64,000 nt of DNA from the NCBI GenBank assembly GCA_021780495.1, contig JAJXYO010000016.1, forward strand, positions 55,987 to 119,986. Reading direction: 5' to 3'. Positions 1-10,471 of this stretch are shown in pieces; the first letter of the stretch is position 1; each line of letters begins with the position of its first letter. The DNA comes from Deltaproteobacteria bacterium (GTDB lineage: Bacteria > Desulfobacterota > Desulfuromonadia > Geobacterales > Pseudopelobacteraceae). A program made the translations under genes and the position numbers. The notes under the pieces were generated by a model. That model was not told the origin of the DNA, searched no databases, and saw only the letters and a list, made by a program, of their open reading frames with translations.

Positions 1-2531
1 AAAACCCCAAGTCAATAGGAAGTGGTGCCGACGAAGTCAGGGTGACGACCACCATTATCCGGCGTCGTGCCAAGGTAGCGGCGGCTGAGCCAGCTGAAGA
101 GGTGGCTGTAGTACTGGAAACGGCGGCGATTGTGCAGCCTGTCGCTGCTGAAATTCCTGTTGCCCCGGAAGTTCCGCCAGTTGTGGATACATCAAAGGTT
201 GAAGTTGTGCCGGCGGCGGTCGTTATCGAAAAAGCGACTATTTCTGCTGAACCGAAGCCCGGCCCCAATCAAGCCCGTATTCTCGGCCGTATGGAAATTC
301 CCGGCGTTACCAACCGTCCGACACGAGTAATGTCGGCAGATGCCCCGCCCACATCATCACTACGTCCTGCCGCATCCCGTTCGACCCCGAGCCGACCAGC
401 TTCGAGCCGTCCCGGAGAAGCTCGTCCTTCAGCGCCTCGTTCAGGTGATGCTGACCAGAGGCGCCCGGTTCCGACTGGGGGGGCTACTGAAGCGGACCGT
501 TCACGTATGAAGCAGGTACCGATTGCGCCGGCTTCTCCTCCGGCGGGCGATTCTCGCCGCCCAGGTCCAAAAAAAGAAGGTCCTACCTTTGGCCCTGATG
601 CAGGAAAAGGTGGCAAGAAGAATGCCGCTCCTGCCAAAAAGAAGGAGCAACCGCGGAAGCAGGAAATTATCGAAAAACGTGAGCGAGTTTTTGATCCGGT
701 ATATAGGGGTTCAAAAAAACGTGGTAAAGAGCGTGTGTCTACATCTACACGCAGTACAGAGATTACGGTTCCCAAGGCTATCAAGCGTATCATCAAAATA
801 TCAGAAACAATCAGTGTGGGTGAATTGGCTAAGCGTATGGGTATAAAGGCCAATGATCTGATCAAGTCACTTATGAAGATGGGCATGATGGTGACCATCA
901 ACCACCCTCTTGATTTTGATACGGCTGTGATTCTGGCTGCCGAATATAGCTATGAAGTAGAAAATGTTGCAGTTGACCTGGACGAAATACTTGAATCGAC
1001 TCCGGACGCGCCTGAAACCTTGGAGAAACGTCCACCTGTTGTCACCATTATGGGCCATGTCGACCATGGTAAAACCTCTTTGCTGGATGCCATCCGTGAG
1101 GCTAACGTTATTGCCGGCGAGGCAGGCGGGATTACTCAGCATATAGGTGCCTATGACGTGGAGCTGAAAGGGCGCAAAATTACCTTTCTTGATACACCGG
1201 GCCACGAAGCCTTTACCGCCATGCGGGCCCGCGGCGCTAAAGTAACTGATATCGTTATCCTGGTTGTTGCTGCCGATGATGGTGTTATGCCCCAAACGCG
1301 TGAGGCCATTAACCACTCTAAAGCTGCCGAAGTACCTATAATTGTAGCCGTTAACAAGATTGATAAGCCTGATGCGCGCCCAGAGAATGTCAAACGCGAA
1401 CTGATGGAGTTCGGGCTTGTCTCTTCTGAATGGGGCGGTGATGCAACTATGGTAGAGGTATCTGCCAAGAAGCGCATCAATCTTGAGGAACTGCTGGAGA
1501 TGGTACTGCTGCAGGCTGATGTAATGGATTTAAAGGCAAATCCTCATAAGTTGGCAAAAGGAACGGTTGTCGAAGCCAAGCTGGATAAAGGCCGTGGGCC
1601 GGTTGCTACAGTCCTGGTTCAGGAAGGTACCCTGAAAAATGGCGACTACTGTGTGGTTGGTGTACATTCAGGTCGCGTTCGAGCCATGCAGAACGACCGT
1701 GGTGAAAAGGTTCTGGAGGCCGGACCGTCGATGCCGGTTGAGCTTGTTGGTCTCTCTGGAGTTCCTGATGCAGGCGATGTCTTTGTCGCGATGAAAGACG
1801 AGAAACAGGCTAAGGAGATTGCAACCTTGCGGCAGATTAAACATCGCGAGGTTGAGCTGGCCAAGCATACCAAGCTGTCGCTGGAAGATCTCTACAAAAA
1901 GATTCAGAGTGGGGAAGTCAAGGATCTCAATGTTATCGTCAAGGGCGACGTGCATGGCTCGATCGAAGCCGTGGGCGAATCTCTGCGCAAACTTTCTACC
2001 GATGCAGTCAGGCTAAATGTTCTTCATTCCGCTGTCGGTGCGGTTACAGAAACAGACGTTAACCTGGCGGCAGCATCAAATGCCATCATTATCGGCTTCA
2101 ATGTTCGGCCGGAAGTCAAGGCTCAAAACATGGCTGAGAAGGAAGGGGTTGATATCCGTCTTTACAGCATTATCTACGATGCGGTTGAAGATGTGAAGAA
2201 GGCCATGGAAGGTCTGTTGGCACCGACTCTCAAGGAAAAATTCCTTGGCCGGGCGGAAATCCGTGAGGTGTTCTCCGTACCCAAAATCGGCAATGTTGCC
2301 GGTTCATATATTTTGGATGGAAAAATGCTGCGTAATGCGCAGATTAGATTGCTGCGCGATAATGTTGTAGTCCACGAAGGCAAGCTTTCATCACTGCGTC
2401 GTATAAAAGATGATGTAAAAGAGGTTGCCAGTGGTTACGAATGTGGTATCGGCATTGAAAATTATAACGACATCAAGATAGGCGATATCATCGAAGCATT
2501 TGAGATAGAGAAGTTCGCTACCAAACTTTAA
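1..2531 (+). CDS. infB: translation initiation factor IF-2 (5' end outside window)
   Basis: IF-2 is the GTPase that places initiator tRNA on the 30S subunit and promotes 50S joining. The reading frame is open to the first base of the window, so the GTG at 42 is internal and the conserved N-terminal subdomain lies upstream. Visible parts in order are a Pro/Arg/Lys-rich low-complexity linker (about 60-700), the second IF2_N helical region (about 770-900), and the G domain with GHVDHGKTS (about 1050), DTPGHEAF and NKIDKP, followed by the beta-barrel and C-terminal initiator-tRNA-binding domains. The reading ends at TAA 2529-2531. It heads an operon with rbfA, nrnA, truB, rpsO and pnp, the usual bacterial arrangement. 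Identification is certain; only the start is missing. Confidence 0.97.
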   Translation, partial: NPKSIGSGADEVRVTTTIIRRRAKVAAAEPAEEVAVVLETAAIVQPVAAEIPVAPEVPPVVDTSKVEVVPAAVVIEKATISAEPKPGPNQARILGRMEIPGVTNRPTRVMSADAPPTSSLRPAASRSTPSRPASSRPGEARPSAPRSGDADQRRPVPTGGATEADRSRMKQVPIAPASPPAGDSRRPGPKKEGPTFGPDAGKGGKKNAAPAKKKEQPRKQEIIEKRERVFDPVYRGSKKRGKERVSTSTRSTEITVPKAIKRIIKISETISVGELAKRMGIKANDLIKSLMKMGMMVTINHPLDFDTAVILAAEYSYEVENVAVDLDEILESTPDAPETLEKRPPVVTIMGHVDHGKTSLLDAIREANVIAGEAGGITQHIGAYDVELKGRKITFLDTPGHEAFTAMRARGAKVTDIVILVVAADDGVMPQTREAINHSKAAEVPIIVAVNKIDKPDARPENVKRELMEFGLVSSEWGGDATMVEVSAKKRINLEELLEMVLLQADVMDLKANPHKLAKGTVVEAKLDKGRGPVATVLVQEGTLKNGDYCVVGVHSGRVRAMQNDRGEKVLEAGPSMPVELVGLSGVPDAGDVFVAMKDEKQAKEIATLRQIKHREVELAKHTKLSLEDLYKKIQSGEVKDLNVIVKGDVHGSIEAVGESLRKLSTDAVRLNVLHSAVGAVTETDVNLAAASNAIIIGFNVRPEVKAQNMAEKEGVDIRLYSIIYDAVEDVKKAMEGLLAPTLKEKFLGRAEIREVFSVPKIGNVAGSYILDGKMLRNAQIRLLRDNVVVHEGKLSSLRRIKDDVKEVASGYECGIGIENYNDIKIGDIIEAFEIEKFATKL

Positions 2532-2594
2532 TTGTATGGGCTGGGACCTGCGGTGTAGGAAATCTTTACCGCAAGTCCCTGACTCTGGAATATT

Positions 2595-2966
2595 ATGAAG
2601 CATAAACGCTGCGACAAAGTTGCCGAGACCATTCACGAAACAATTTCTGCCATTCTGTCAAAGGGACTTAATGACCCAAGAATCGGTTTTGTCACAATCA
2701 TTGCTGTTGATGTGACGGTTGACCTGCGCTTGGCGAAGGTTTTTTTTACCGTCATCGGGGATGATCTTGCCAAGAAAAACAGTGAGGCTGGTCTTAATAG
2801 TGCGAAAAGCTACATTCGCCGCGAATTGGGCAAGGTGCTCTCCCTGCGATTTCTGCCGGATATAATCTTTGCTTATGATCATTCGCAGGATTATGGTAAC
2901 CGGATCGATACTATCCTGAGGGAGATAGACAAAGAGCATGATGGGGACACTACAGAAGATTGTTGA
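2595..2966 (+). CDS. rbfA: ribosome-binding factor A
   Basis: RbfA is a small KH-fold protein that binds the 30S subunit late in 16S rRNA maturation and supports growth in the cold. The 123-residue product has the family length and typical features: an N-terminal KRCDKVAETIHE helix, NDPRIGFVTI near residue 25, and LGKVLSLRFLPDIIF near residue 80. It lies 63 nt after infB and its last 29 nt overlap the next gene, which points to translational coupling. The C-terminal tail is acidic. Confidence 0.95.
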   Translation: MKHKRCDKVAETIHETISAILSKGLNDPRIGFVTIIAVDVTVDLRLAKVFFTVIGDDLAKKNSEAGLNSAKSYIRRELGKVLSLRFLPDIIFAYDHSQDYGNRIDTILREIDKEHDGDTTEDC

Positions 2967-3897
2967 AGAAATAGGTAATAACCACTCCTTCCTGCTTACT
3001 TCCCACGAAGGGCCAGATGGTGATGCCGTTGGCTCTACGTTGGCCCTGGCCTCGCTTTTACGGAAAACCGGTAAAGAAGTGTATGTGTACTTCCGTGATC
3101 CGATACCGGAATTGTATAGTTTCTTGCCTGGTGTTGATGCTGTCTTCGCAACTATTCCCGATCGTGATTTCGATGTTGCTTTTGTGTTGGATATCGGTGA
3201 AGTGCGCCGCGCCGGCGAGGAGTTCTGCCGTTTTGGACGCATCGGGAAAACCATCAATGTCGATCATCATCTCGCCTGTGAATCCTTCGGAACCCATAAC
3301 CTGATCGATCCCTCCGCTGCTGCTACCGGTGTGCTGGTGTTTCGTATTGCCAGTGTCCTCGGCTATTGTTTCGATATTGAAACGGCCCTCTGTCTGTATG
3401 TTGCCATTATTACCGATACAGGCTCATTTCGTTATTCCAATGCCAATCGTGAGGCCTTTGTCATTGCCGGTGAGATGATCGAGTGTGGCGTGAATGCTTG
3501 GGATGTGGCTGAGCAGCTTTATGAAAATCAACCCCGCAAGCGGTTGGAGTTACTGGCCCGTTGCCTTCCGACCCTGGAAGTCATCAAGGGCGGTATGGCT
3601 GCAGCGGTCACCGTTACGCTGGACATGTATGCTGATACCGGTGCTGACGCTGAATTGACAGATGGTTTCGTTAATTATCCCCGCTCCATCAAGGGGGTGG
3701 AGGTAGCGATATTTTTCCGTCAGATTGAAGAACGACGTGTCAAGGTCGGTTTTAGATCTAAAGGCAAGGTCAATGTGGCCATCTTTTCTGCTGCTCTGGG
3801 TGGGGGCGGCCATCATAATGCTGCCGGATGCACGGTGGATGGGACGCTTGATGAAGTCAAGGCCAAGGTGTACTCACTGATGGATGAAGTCCTTTGA
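2938..3897 (+). CDS. nrnA: DHH/DHHA1 phosphoesterase, NrnA-like (oligoribonuclease / pAp phosphatase)
   Basis: The 319-residue product belongs to the DHH phosphoesterases, Mn-dependent enzymes that degrade nanoRNA and pAp. Visible motifs are SHEGPDGDAVGS near residue 21 (motif I), VDHHLACESFG near residue 110 (the DHH motif), and GGGGHHNAAG near the C-terminus (the DHHA1 substrate-binding loop). It sits between rbfA and truB, a common position in Firmicutes and deltaproteobacteria. The start overlaps rbfA by 29 nt (ATG at 2938 or 2941). The stop overlaps the truB start within TTGA. NrnA-like function is inferred from family and length; a GdpP-type c-di-AMP role is unlikely because there is no membrane, PAS or GGDEF part. 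Confidence 0.88.
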   Translation: MMGTLQKIVEEIGNNHSFLLTSHEGPDGDAVGSTLALASLLRKTGKEVYVYFRDPIPELYSFLPGVDAVFATIPDRDFDVAFVLDIGEVRRAGEEFCRFGRIGKTINVDHHLACESFGTHNLIDPSAAATGVLVFRIASVLGYCFDIETALCLYVAIITDTGSFRYSNANREAFVIAGEMIECGVNAWDVAEQLYENQPRKRLELLARCLPTLEVIKGGMAAAVTVTLDMYADTGADAELTDGFVNYPRSIKGVEVAIFFRQIEERRVKVGFRSKGKVNVAIFSAALGGGGHHNAAGCTVDGTLDEVKAKVYSLMDEVL

Positions 3898-4805
3898 TCA
3901 ACGGATTTATCGTTATTGATAAACCGGCCGGTATCACCTCGCATGATGTGGTCAGCCGTGTTCGCCGGATTCTCGGAACCCGCAAGGTCGGCCATACCGG
4001 TACTCTTGATCCTTTTGCTACGGGGGTTCTGCCGGTGGCGGTCAATGACGCCACCAAGGCCATACCTTTCCTCGATGAGGGTGTCAAGTGCTATGAGGCG
4101 GTCATGCAGCTGGGGGTGGCTACCGATACCCTTGATATGACCGGTATGATTGTATGTGAAGCTGATTGGCAGTCCGTTACTCAGGAGCGGATTGAATCAC
4201 TGTTTAAGCGGTTTACGGGGCATCTCACTCAGATACCCCCCATGTATTCCGCCATCAAATGCGATGGCCAGCCCTTGTATAAACTGGCTCGTAAAGGCCA
4301 GGTGGTTGCGCGAAAAACACGTGATATAACAGTCTATTCCCTTGAATTACTCTCATTTGTTCCTCCGTTTTCAGAGTTCAGGGTTGTTTGTTCAAGGGGC
4401 ACTTATGTCAGGACACTGGCCGATGACATAGGAACTGTGCTTGGCTGTGGAGCGGCATTGAAGGAGTTGCGCAGGACAGCGAGTGGTCCCTTCAGAATTT
4501 CAACATCATCAACACTTGATACCCTGGAAGAAGCCGTTCGACTTGGAACTCTCGGGACTCTGACAGTAAGTCCTTGCGCTGCGCTTGCCCACCTTCCTGA
4601 AGTCATGTTGAGCGCTGCCGGAATGATACACGTTAGACATGGACGGTCGCCTGGCTGGCAGGATGTAGCCGTAGCAACTCCATCAAAATATGAAGAAAAT
4701 GCTTTCGTACGCCTTACGTTCAATGGGGATCTGATTGCAGTTGCTCAGTGCGTGGCGTGTGCGAATGCCGAATCACGTATTATTCTGAAGCGTGTGTTCA
4801 TCTAA
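3894..4805 (+). CDS. truB: tRNA pseudouridine(55) synthase
   Basis: TruB converts U55 of the tRNA T-loop to pseudouridine. The 303-residue product starts with INGFIVIDKPAGITSHDVV and carries the catalytic motif GHTGTLDPFATGVLP, with the nucleophilic Asp at residue 39. The RGTYVRTLADDIG motif is also present near residue 167. The start codon is TTG at 3894, overlapping the preceding stop by four bases, so translation is probably coupled to nrnA. The C-terminal PUA-like part is short, and the length is normal. Confidence 0.95.
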   Translation: MINGFIVIDKPAGITSHDVVSRVRRILGTRKVGHTGTLDPFATGVLPVAVNDATKAIPFLDEGVKCYEAVMQLGVATDTLDMTGMIVCEADWQSVTQERIESLFKRFTGHLTQIPPMYSAIKCDGQPLYKLARKGQVVARKTRDITVYSLELLSFVPPFSEFRVVCSRGTYVRTLADDIGTVLGCGAALKELRRTASGPFRISTSSTLDTLEEAVRLGTLGTLTVSPCAALAHLPEVMLSAAGMIHVRHGRSPGWQDVAVATPSKYEENAFVRLTFNGDLIAVAQCVACANAESRIILKRVFI

Positions 4806-4813
4806 GTTAATGC

Positions 4814-4842
4814 TTTACATGCGGAAGCGGGTATGGTATCAA
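4814..4842 (+). promoter_or_regulatory. probable sigma-70 promoter for rpsO
   Basis: TTTACA (4814-4819), a 17-nt spacer and TATCAA (4837-4842) lie just after the truB stop, giving a 5' UTR of about 75 nt. A small hairpin, TTGCGG/CCGCAA (4850-4866), follows and could be part of an S15 autoregulatory leader. This is inferred from sequence only. Confidence 0.4.
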
Positions 4843-4925
4843 TTTTAGCTTGCGGTTATGCCGCAAAGTAAATTTAAAATAAATACCTAGAGACGTAGAG
4901 TGTACATACAAAGGAGGTGTTAGCA

Positions 4926-5192
4926 GTGCTGGCAACCGAAAAGAAACAGGAAATCATCAATTCGTTTAAAAAACATGACAGCGACACAGGTTCTCCAGAG
5001 GTGCAGATTGCCATACTCACCGAGCGGATAACCTATCTCACCGAGCACTTCAAGATTCATAAGAAGGACCACCACAGCCGTAGAGGGCTGTTGAAGCTTG
5101 TCGGCCAGAGGCGTCGGCTTCTGGATTACCTCAAAGGCAAAGAGGTAGACAGGTACAAAACGGTGATCGAGCGACTCGGCATACGTAGGTAA
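4926..5192 (+). CDS. rpsO: 30S ribosomal protein S15
   Basis: S15 binds the central domain of 16S rRNA early in 30S assembly. The sequence contains the family signature [19 protein letters not shown] and the C-terminus ERLGIRR. I chose GTG 4926 because AAGGAGGTG at 4911-4919 sits about seven bases upstream. The GTG at 4917 lies inside that ribosome-binding site and cannot be used. The resulting 88 residues match the usual 88-89. It is followed by a strong terminator and then pnp, the classic rpsO-pnp pair. Confidence 0.97.
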   Translation: MLATEKKQEIINSFKKHDSDTGSPEVQIAILTERITYLTEHFKIHKKDHHSRRGLLKLVGQRRRLLDYLKGKEVDRYKTVIERLGIRR

Positions 5193-5198
5193 TAGATC

Positions 5199-5236
5199 GG
5201 CACTCTACCGGCTTACAGCCGCTAGAGTGCCTTTTT
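5199..5236 (+). terminator. rpsO intrinsic terminator
   Basis: GGCACTCTA (5199-5207) pairs with TAGAGTGCC (5223-5231), and a T tract follows (5232-5236). A small inner stem, CCGGC/GCCGC-like, lies in the loop. It separates rpsO from pnp and may be leaky, since the two genes usually share transcription. Confidence 0.85.
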
Positions 5237-5257
5237 ATTGTGAGTATGCCATATGTG

Positions 5258-5288
5258 AAAAGAGGGCTTTCCGGCCCTTTTTATTTTT
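5258..5288 (+). terminator. second hairpin in the pnp leader
   Basis: AAAAGAGGGC (about 5258-5267) can pair with GGCCCTTTTT (5273-5282), followed by ATTTTT. It lies between the rpsO terminator and the pnp start. It is either a second terminator/attenuator or part of the processed pnp leader. In E. coli the pnp leader is cut by RNase III and autoregulated; here that role is inference. Confidence 0.5.
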
Positions 5289-5371
5289 GTTGGGGACGTG
5301 GGTAGAGTCCCATGCGCGTTCGGCATGGGGTTGTAGCGACGGCCCCAACGCAACAAAGAATGGAGAAAAGT

Positions 5372-7477
5372 ATGGAACACGTTGTAAATATTGAGTTTGG
5401 GGGCAGGACCGTCACCATCTCCACCGGAAAAATGGCCAAACAGGCCAATGGCGCCGTGATGGTGAGAAGCGGGGATACAATGGTGCTGGTGACCGCCGTA
5501 GCCCAAAAGGAAGCTAAAGAGGGTCAGGACTTTTTTCCCTTGACCGTTAACTACACAGAAAAGGCATACGCCGGCGGCAAGATCCCCGGCAGTTTTTTCA
5601 AACGCGAGGCACGTCCATCCGATCCGGAAACGCTGATCTGCCGTCTGATCGACCGTCCGATCCGTCCGCTGTTTCCGGAAACGTTCCTCAATGACACCCA
5701 GATCATGGCAACCGTCGTGTCAGCAGACAAGGACAATGATCCCGGCATACTTTCCATGCTGGGTGCTTCTGCCGCCCTGATGATCTCCGATATCCCCTTT
5801 CAGGGCCCTATCGCCGGTGTCAAGGTTGGCCGGGTGGATGGCAAACTGATCTGTAACCCTTCAGCTGAAGAACTTCTGGTCAGTGACCTGGAAATAGTAG
5901 TTGCAGCAAGCCGCGATGCGGTCATCATGGTCGAAGGAGAGGCGAAATTCGTATCCGAGGCTGACCTGCTGGATGCGGTCTTCTTTGCCAAGGAAGCGAT
6001 GCTGCCGTTGATCGAGGCCCAGGAAGAGCTGCAGAAAAAGGCCGGCGTCGCCAAGCGCGCAGTTGTACCAGTGACCGTGAATGAGCCGCTATTGGCCAAG
6101 GTACGCGCATTGGCCTTCGATCGCATGGCAGCCGCGGTCAAGATCAAGTCCAAACAGGAACGCCACAACCAGATCGACCTGGTTAAGACGGAAACCATCG
6201 AGGCTCTCAAGGAAGAGTTTGAGGGCAGTGCCAAGCAGATCAAGGGTTTCCTGGGCGATTTTGAATATGAACATGTACGCGCCGATGTCCTCGATACCGG
6301 TATTCGTATCGATGGCCGCGATACAGTCACCATCCGCCCCATCTCCACCGAAGCCGGCCTGTTGCCGCGTACCCACGGTTCGGCCCTGTTTACCCGCGGT
6401 GAAACCCAGGCCCTGGTTACCGCTACCCTTGGTACCTCCAGCGATGAACAGCGTATGGACTCCCTGTACGGTGAGTATCGCAAACGCTTCCTGCTGCATT
6501 ACAATTTCCCTCCCTTCTCAGTGGGCGAAACCAGTTTCCGTCTGGGACCCGGTCGTCGTGAGATCGGTCACGGTATGCTGGCTGAACGGGCACTTTCGGC
6601 CGTTCTTCCCAATCATGATGATTTCCCCTACACCATCCGCATCGTGTCCGAGACCCTGGAGAGCAACGGATCTTCCTCCATGGCTGCCGTCTGTGGCGGC
6701 TGTATGTCGCTGATGGATGCCGGTGTGCCTATCGTTGCGCCGGTGGCGGGTATCGCCATGGGTTTGATCAAGGAAGGCGACAAGGTTGCCATCCTTTCCG
6801 ATATCCTGGGTGATGAAGACCATCTGGGCGATATGGACTTCAAGGTGGCCGGAACTGCTGAAGGTGTTACCGCACTGCAGATGGATATCAAGATCGGCGG
6901 CGTTACCAGGGATATCATGCAGAAAGCCCTCAGTCAGGCTCGTGACGCCCGATTGCATATCCTGGGCAAAATGGCAGAGACGTTGGCTGCTCCGCGGCCT
7001 GAGATGTCGCCCTTTGCACCGCGCATCACAACCATCTGGGTCAAGACCGACAAGATCCGTGACGTCATCGGAACCGGCGGCAAGAACATCCGCAACATCA
7101 CCGAAACCACAGGCGTTACGGTGGATATCGACGATACCGGCCGTATCAATATCGCCAGTACCAGCAAGGAAGCCTGCGATCTGGCAATTCAGATGATCCG
7201 CGGTCTGACCGAAGATGCAGAAGAGGGCCGTCTCTACATGGGGATCGTCAAGAAAATCATGGATTTTGGAGCCTTTGTTGAAATCATGCCAGGCACCGAC
7301 GGTCTTGTGCATATATCCGAGCTTGACACCGCCAGGGTTAAGGTTGTTACCGACATCCTCAACGAAGGAGATAAGGTGTTGGTCAAGTGTATCGGCGTAG
7401 ACAAGAATGGCAAGATCAAGCTCTCACGAAAAGAGGCAATGGGGTTGAATCTCGACGGTACAAAAGCTGCTGAGTAA
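5372..7477 (+). CDS. pnp: polyribonucleotide nucleotidyltransferase (PNPase)
   Basis: PNPase is a phosphorolytic 3'-5' exoribonuclease and degradosome component. I chose ATG 5372 because GGAG at 5362-5365 is six bases upstream and the protein then starts [10 protein letters not shown], giving the normal 701 residues. Earlier in-frame starts have no ribosome-binding site. Domains in order: first RNase PH domain (about 1-220), helical linker, second RNase PH domain (about 310-550, with [11 protein letters not shown] and [19 protein letters not shown]), a KH domain ([13 protein letters not shown]), and S1 ([16 protein letters not shown]). The gene closes the infB operon. Confidence 0.97.
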   Translation: MEHVVNIEFGGRTVTISTGKMAKQANGAVMVRSGDTMVLVTAVAQKEAKEGQDFFPLTVNYTEKAYAGGKIPGSFFKREARPSDPETLICRLIDRPIRPLFPETFLNDTQIMATVVSADKDNDPGILSMLGASAALMISDIPFQGPIAGVKVGRVDGKLICNPSAEELLVSDLEIVVAASRDAVIMVEGEAKFVSEADLLDAVFFAKEAMLPLIEAQEELQKKAGVAKRAVVPVTVNEPLLAKVRALAFDRMAAAVKIKSKQERHNQIDLVKTETIEALKEEFEGSAKQIKGFLGDFEYEHVRADVLDTGIRIDGRDTVTIRPISTEAGLLPRTHGSALFTRGETQALVTATLGTSSDEQRMDSLYGEYRKRFLLHYNFPPFSVGETSFRLGPGRREIGHGMLAERALSAVLPNHDDFPYTIRIVSETLESNGSSSMAAVCGGCMSLMDAGVPIVAPVAGIAMGLIKEGDKVAILSDILGDEDHLGDMDFKVAGTAEGVTALQMDIKIGGVTRDIMQKALSQARDARLHILGKMAETLAAPRPEMSPFAPRITTIWVKTDKIRDVIGTGGKNIRNITETTGVTVDIDDTGRINIASTSKEACDLAIQMIRGLTEDAEEGRLYMGIVKKIMDFGAFVEIMPGTDGLVHISELDTARVKVVTDILNEGDKVLVKCIGVDKNGKIKLSRKEAMGLNLDGTKAAE

Positions 7478-7486
7478 GTTCTTCTG

Positions 7487-7513
7487 AGTTCCCCCGATGC
7501 AGTCGGGGGAACT
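7487..7513 (+). repeat. perfect 11-bp inverted repeat after pnp
   Basis: AGTTCCCCCGA (7487-7497) and TCGGGGGAACT (7503-7513) form a GC-rich stem with a five-base loop ten bases past the pnp stop. No U tract follows, so it is more likely a 3'-end-stabilising hairpin than a terminator. Confidence 0.6.
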
Positions 7514-7540
7514 GACTGCGGTGGTTTACAGCAATGTACA

Positions 7541-7599
7541 TAAAAAAAGCTTTCCCGTGTCTTCAGCGTAATGTGCTGCACACGGGAAAGCTTTTTATG
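7541..7599. terminator. bidirectional terminator between pnp and tRNA-His
   Basis: AAAAAGCTTTCCCGTGT (about 7544-7560) pairs with ACACGGGAAAGCTTTTT (7580-7596). A T run follows on the plus strand, and the A run on the 5' arm gives a T run on the minus strand. It therefore serves pnp on the plus strand and the convergent tRNA on the minus strand. Confidence 0.85.
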
Positions 7600-7635
7600 T
7601 TAATAACTTGCATTGTGTTGGCAAGTTAGTTTATT

Positions 7636-7712
7636 TGGGGTGGCCAGAGGGGATTGAACCCTCGTATGTACGAGTCACAGTCGTAAGTGTTAACCGCTTC
7701 ACCATGGCCACC
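7636..7712 (-). tRNA. tRNA-His (GTG)
   Basis: On the minus strand the acceptor GTGGCCA (5') pairs with TGGCCAC (3'), followed by C and an encoded CCA (7636-7638). The anticodon loop CTGTGAC, between TACGA and TCGTA stems, gives anticodon GTG (His). A G corresponding to the His-specific G-1 is encoded at 7712 and pairs with C73. The T arm contains GGTTCAATCC. All standard elements are present. Confidence 0.96.
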
Positions 7713-7877
7713 ATAAATCTAATATTCTTAATAGCTCAAAAACAGCACCTAAGTCAAGCAGTTTTATCCGCAGCTCTGAACTTACTTGTTCGTATGGTAT
7801 TGAGCTCGGTTTGCCAGGATCGAAAATGATACAATGGGTGAACCGGTTGCGACGAGAAAAATTCAGTGGGCTTCGGT

Positions 7878-10244
7878 CTAGGTTTTCGACTTCACCTTTT
7901 TCTTTTGCTTGAGTGACTCCTTCAGGCGTTTTACCGTTCGCTCGATCATTCGGTTATGGCTGCCGCATGGTGTCGTGTCCGAGGTTGGAACGCGCTGCAT
8001 ATACGAGCCATCCGATTGCATATCCCAGGCAGAGCATTGGTCAGACAGGTGTGTATCAAAAATTACCCGAAGCTCTTTCTTCAACTCAGGAGCCTCAACC
8101 GGACAAAGAACCTCGACACGCGCTTCTAGATTACGCTTCATGGCATCGGCGGAGGCGATGAAATATTCATCGGACCCGCCATTCCTGAAATAGTAAATGC
8201 GGGCGTGCTCCAGAAAACGTCCGACGACACTGATTACGCGAATATTATCTGACAAACCCGGAATTCCGGGCCGCAGACGACAGGTGTCACGTATGATTAG
8301 ATCAACTTTTACTCCAGCCATGGATGCACGATAGAGCGCCTTGACAATGTCACCATCCTCAAGGGCGTTCATCTTGAACTGGATCAAGCCGCCACCGCTT
8401 TTTGCGTGTTGCATCATCTCTCGTTCGATATGCGCCAGCAAGACTTTCTTCAGCATCCGCGGAGCCGGCGATATCTTCTGATAATTTCTCTTGGCCATGA
8501 AACCGGTTGTCAGGTAATTAAACAGCTCGGTCACATCCTGACCGATGGTCTGGTCACAGGTCAGGATGCCGACATCGCTGTAGATGCGGGCCGTATCGGC
8601 GTGATAATTGCCGGTACCTATGTGAACATAACGACGAAGGCCTGAGTAATCCTGGCGCACGACCATAATCACTTTGCAATGGGTTTTTAAGCCGACCACT
8701 CCGTAGGTGACATGGATACCGGACTCTTCCATTCGTTCCGCCAACCTGATGTTGGTCGCTTCGTCGAAACGGGCCTTCAACTCAACAACCACCGCTACCT
8801 GTTTGCCGTTCTGTGCCGCCTGAACCAGGGCTTCAATTATGCGGCCCTGGCTGGCGGTGCGATAAAGGGTCATCTTGATGCCGAGCACCTTGGGATCGCC
8901 GGCCGCCTCACGCAGGAAACGTTCCACCGAGGTGGAAAAAGACTCATAAGGGTGCTGCAGCAGGATCGCGCCGACATCTCGAATGATATGAAATATGTTG
9001 CGTTGCGATTGTAACTGCGGATGGTCGATAGGATGGTGCGGCGGATCATGCAGGCGAGGATGGTCGAGACGGGTCAATTCAAACAGATCACGCATCGCCA
9101 GCATGCCAGAAACCTCGAAGACGTCATTCTCTTCATCCAGTTCAAGTTCAGATGCCAGGCGGCCACGATGAAGCGGCCGCATACCCTCGACGATCTCCAA
9201 GCGGACGATTGGCGCGAACTTGCGCTCCTTCAGCTCCGACTCGATCATCGCCATCAGATCATCGGCTTCCTCTTCATCTGTTTCAGTGTTGGCATTGCGG
9301 GTAACACGGAACAACTCGCATGATACAATCTCCATCCCCGGAAAAAGCATGTCAAGGTTGTTCAACATGACATCCTCAAGCCTGACAAAATGGTCTCCTT
9401 TTCCTATCCTGATCAGGCGGGGGGTGCCCAAGCCGACCGGCACCTTGACGCGGGCCAGAGAAACCTCACGAGCCCGTGGATAGCGCAATGCCACCAGCAG
9501 GTTGAGGGACAGGTTTGATATGAACGGAAAGGGATGGGCAGGATCAATGGATTGAGGGGTCAGGAGCGGAAATATATTCGTGTAGTAGAACTCACGGAGA
9601 AGTTTTTTCTCCTTGGGCGTTATATCTTTGTACGACTCGATCAGGATGTTCTTTTCTTCAAGCAGCTCAATAATTGCCCGATATACCAGCTCCTTGCGGG
9701 CCTCAAGTTCACGAATGACGGCATGGCATTCTGTTACCTGCTGGCGGGGGGGGCGTCCGTCGAGTGTCAGTTCTCTCAGACCGGCGCCGATCTGCTGCTT
9801 GAGGCCACCGATGCGTTTCATGAAAAACTCATCCAGATTGGCGCTGACTATTGCAACGAATTTCAGACGTTCCAGCAGTGGCGTGCGTAAGTTTTCCGCT
9901 TCACGCAGTACGCGCTGATTGAATTCCAGCCAGGTCAGCTCACGATTCAGATACCATTCACAATCAGTCAGATCAAACGAAGAGGTGGACTGCACCGAAG
10001 GGTCTGTCACGTCCTGTACAGCTGTTTCCGATTGCGAGGATTTCTGTTTTGCTGACTTTAGCTTGCTTGCCTTCAGTTTATTACTCTTCGCTTTGCCCGG
10101 TTTTGGTTTAGGAATCTTGACCTTGTCCGATGCTGGTTTGATCGTTGATTGTGCGGGGGCATCAAGACCGGCGGCGGATGAGGAATCGCCGTTGTTCTGG
10201 TCCTGATGAAAGTGGGGCATGTCGATTGTTTCAGATTTGGCCAC
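7878..10244 (-). CDS. ppk1: polyphosphate kinase 1
   Basis: PPK1 makes long-chain polyphosphate from ATP through a phosphohistidine intermediate. The 788-residue product has the PP-kinase N, middle and two C-terminal PLD-like domains. These are seen as YLNRELTWLEFNQRVL (about 95), SANLDEFFMKRIGGL, MTLYRTASQGRIIEAL, and the catalytic-histidine stretch YVHIGTGNYHADTAR. The first 90 or so residues are a Lys/Ser/Pro-rich extension (repeats of KxKxxK) with no counterpart in typical PPK1. The start is GTG 10242-10244, with GGGAG seven bases upstream. It is divergent from fbp and has a Lys-rich C-terminus. Confidence 0.94.
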   Translation of the reverse strand: MAKSETIDMPHFHQDQNNGDSSSAAGLDAPAQSTIKPASDKVKIPKPKPGKAKSNKLKASKLKSAKQKSSQSETAVQDVTDPSVQSTSSFDLTDCEWYLNRELTWLEFNQRVLREAENLRTPLLERLKFVAIVSANLDEFFMKRIGGLKQQIGAGLRELTLDGRPPRQQVTECHAVIRELEARKELVYRAIIELLEEKNILIESYKDITPKEKKLLREFYYTNIFPLLTPQSIDPAHPFPFISNLSLNLLVALRYPRAREVSLARVKVPVGLGTPRLIRIGKGDHFVRLEDVMLNNLDMLFPGMEIVSCELFRVTRNANTETDEEEADDLMAMIESELKERKFAPIVRLEIVEGMRPLHRGRLASELELDEENDVFEVSGMLAMRDLFELTRLDHPRLHDPPHHPIDHPQLQSQRNIFHIIRDVGAILLQHPYESFSTSVERFLREAAGDPKVLGIKMTLYRTASQGRIIEALVQAAQNGKQVAVVVELKARFDEATNIRLAERMEESGIHVTYGVVGLKTHCKVIMVVRQDYSGLRRYVHIGTGNYHADTARIYSDVGILTCDQTIGQDVTELFNYLTTGFMAKRNYQKISPAPRMLKKVLLAHIEREMMQHAKSGGGLIQFKMNALEDGDIVKALYRASMAGVKVDLIIRDTCRLRPGIPGLSDNIRVISVVGRFLEHARIYYFRNGGSDEYFIASADAMKRNLEARVEVLCPVEAPELKKELRVIFDTHLSDQCSAWDMQSDGSYMQRVPTSDTTPCGSHNRMIERTVKRLKESLKQKKKVKSKT

Positions 10245-10471
10245 AAGGGAACTCCCTGATCAAGAATGTTATGGATCTGAATACTACACTGTTTTTTTAC
10301 AACTGCAAGTGTGTCTCAAGCCGGAGTTGCCAGATTGCCGACCGCATGCCTTTCCTTGAAACTGCCTATAAAGAACAGCTGAAATCGTCTTTAGTATTGC
10401 TAAAACAGCCTGTTTGAAGTAACGTCACAAAACATGAATGTGTATCAATTTGACTCATTGTGGAGGAATGA

